Of a stretch of DNA of 5,253 nucleotides, positions 4,403-5,253 are shown one piece after another. Position 1 is the first letter of the stretch; each line of letters opens with the position of its first letter. A program made the position numbers and the translations under genes. The DNA comes from Phycisphaerales bacterium. GTDB lineage: Bacteria; Planctomycetota; Phycisphaerae; Phycisphaerales; SM1A02. The stretch is from positions 1 through 5,253 of the forward strand of contig DOVP01000085.1 of assembly GCA_003520025.1 (NCBI GenBank), read 5' to 3'. A model generated the notes under the pieces. That model was given only the letters and a program-made list of their open reading frames with translations. It had not been told where the DNA came from and did not search any database.

Positions 4403-5253
4403 CGTTGATCCTCCTGCACATCATCCTCGACCGCTGCGATCACCACGCGAATCAGTTCGCCATCGGCCACGCAGCGAACGGTTTCGCCAATCGTTGCATG
4501 AGACCATTTCAGAACCGCAAGGGCCGTGCTGGCGTTGCCTCGCATCGGTGAAGGGCCGCTCGAAGTCACGACACCGATCGGATCGCCCGGAGAACCATCC
4601 TCGTCGGAAAAAATCTGTCCGCCTGCAATGGGCTGCCGCTCATCGGGCATGGGCAGCACCCGGAGAATCTGCTTGGGATGTCCAAGATGCTCCATGCGAG
4701 CAACGATCTCTTGTCCCGGATAGCAGCCCTTGGTGAAACTGACCCGCTCGGCGAGCAACCCCGTCTCGTGTGGAAGGCTCTGCTCACCAAAGTCGATGTG
4801 CCACCACGGTGTGCGGGCCTCGATCCGAGCCATGTTGAAAGCGAGCCAGCCGATGGACCGTGTCCGCAACCCGCTCACTGCTCCCTTGGCGTGCAGGGAT
4901 TCCCACATGTGCACCGCGTCCGCCCGCTGAAGATGGATACGGACACCGAGCGTGCCGGCGGTATCCCATCTCGCCACAATCGCAGCCCTGCCATCCACTG
5001 AACAAGTTGCGACGCGGCCGGGTTCGGGCAGGGTGATATCACACGCCGTAAGCAAGTTTGCCAGTTCAGGGCCGTGCGCCTCCAGCGTGTACCAGTCGTC
5101 TCCGCCTCTTGCCGCGACATCCTCTGAGAACGTCATTGCCTCAATTGCTGAAGCAACCACGGTTACATCTCGCCGATCCACATCGAGCAGAATGCCCCGA
5201 TCAGAACGAATGACCAGTACATCGGATTGAATGCGTCCAGTCCGATCGAGCAG
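4399..5253 (-). CDS. ygfZ: YgfZ/GcvT-like folate-binding protein (5' end outside window)
   Basis: The frame is open from the window edge (5253) to TGA at 4401-4399, giving 284 residues. The first visible residues, LLDRTGRIQSDVLVIR, match the early LDxxGR-type segment of YgfZ, so a GTG at 5181 is internal, not the start, and roughly 40-50 N-terminal residues probably lie outside. YgfZ proteins are relatives of the glycine-cleavage T protein that bind folate and help maintain iron-sulfur enzymes, affecting tRNA modification in E. coli. The diagnostic signature KGCYPGQE, with its conserved Cys, is at visible residues 175-182 (bases 4731-4708), followed by IVARMEHLG. The C-terminal part (DPIGVVTSSGPSP, then ALAVLKW) fits the family's final barrel domain. 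The stop overlaps the start of the small membrane gene, so this is upstream in the same operon. The family assignment is secure; the cellular target here is unknown. Confidence 0.9.
   Translation of the reverse strand: MLDRTGRIQSDVLVIRSDRGILLDVDRRDVTVVASAIEAMTFSEDVAARGGDDWYTLEAHGPELANLLTACDITLPEPGRVATCSVDGRAAIVARWDTAGTLGVRIHLQRADAVHMWESLHAKGAVSGLRTRSIGWLAFNMARIEARTPWWHIDFGEQSLPHETGLLAERVSFTKGCYPGQEIVARMEHLGHPKQILRVLPMPDERQPIAGGQIFSDEDGSPGDPIGVVTSSGPSPMRGNASTALAVLKWSHATIGETVRCVADGELIRVVIAAVEDDVQEDQR
4410..4415 (-). promoter_or_regulatory. Shine-Dalgarno AGGAGG for the small membrane protein
   Basis: On the minus strand AGGAGG is 7 nt before ATG 4402-4400, a near-perfect match to the anti-Shine-Dalgarno at optimal spacing. 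It lies within the last codons of the YgfZ-like gene (Gln-Glu-Asp-Gln) and is the best evidence that the 53-residue frame is translated. Confidence 0.8.

Noticed and set aside
3630..4736. Long plus-strand open frame (368 codons) opposite the lyase, small membrane gene and YgfZ-like gene
   Set aside because: It runs antisense to three genes supported by family motifs, Shine-Dalgarno sites and overlaps. Its product has no recognisable motif and is rich in Arg, His and Pro, typical of a shadow frame in GC-rich DNA.
5179..5181. GTG as the start of the YgfZ-like protein
   Set aside because: The frame stays open to the window edge, and the extra upstream residues match the family's N-terminal LDxxGR region, so the GTG is an internal Val codon.

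Overview
The window comes from a GC-rich bacterial chromosome. Genes are packed tightly, and four neighbouring pairs share 4-nt stop/start overlaps (GTGA or ATGA). A division/wall-synthesis pair (ftsW-murG), an HMG-CoA lyase and a YgfZ-type protein do not fix the taxon. The unusual MurG motif, the break in the dcw order after murG and the proline/alanine-rich proteins make a planctomycete-like (for example Phycisphaerae-type) bacterium my best guess. That is a low-confidence inference, since no rRNA or marker comparison is possible here.

Left part, plus strand (1-3331): the 3' end of ftsW (lipid II polymerase, division-specific SEDS protein) overlaps murG (lipid II synthesis) by 4 nt. After a 102-nt gap comes a two-gene unit that overlaps by 4 nt. 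Its first gene encodes an unrecognised 184-residue protein with a receiver-like core lacking the phosphorylatable Asp. Its second gene encodes a 411-residue diguanylate cyclase with an N-terminal degenerate receiver-like region and a complete GGDEF domain with an inhibitory I-site. In a classical dcw cluster murC/murB/ftsQ would follow murG; here a c-di-GMP module sits in that place.

Middle (3332-3377): a short convergent intergenic gap holds one imperfect hairpin that could end transcription from either side.

Right part, minus strand (5253 down to 3378): a YgfZ/GcvT-like folate-binding protein (5' end beyond the window), a 53-residue single-span membrane protein, and a hydroxymethylglutaryl-CoA lyase. 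They are joined by ATGA and GTGA overlaps with strong Shine-Dalgarno sequences, so they look like one translationally coupled operon. The 53-residue gene is easy to miss because of its size.

The main points for a second look are the coupled small membrane protein, the replacement of the near-universal HEQN motif in MurG by VNLD, the loss of two conserved acidic residues in the HMG-CoA lyase, and the pairing of two pseudo-receiver proteins, one a c-di-GMP synthase, directly behind the wall-synthesis genes. I saw no RNA genes, CRISPR arrays, insertion sequences or phage genes.
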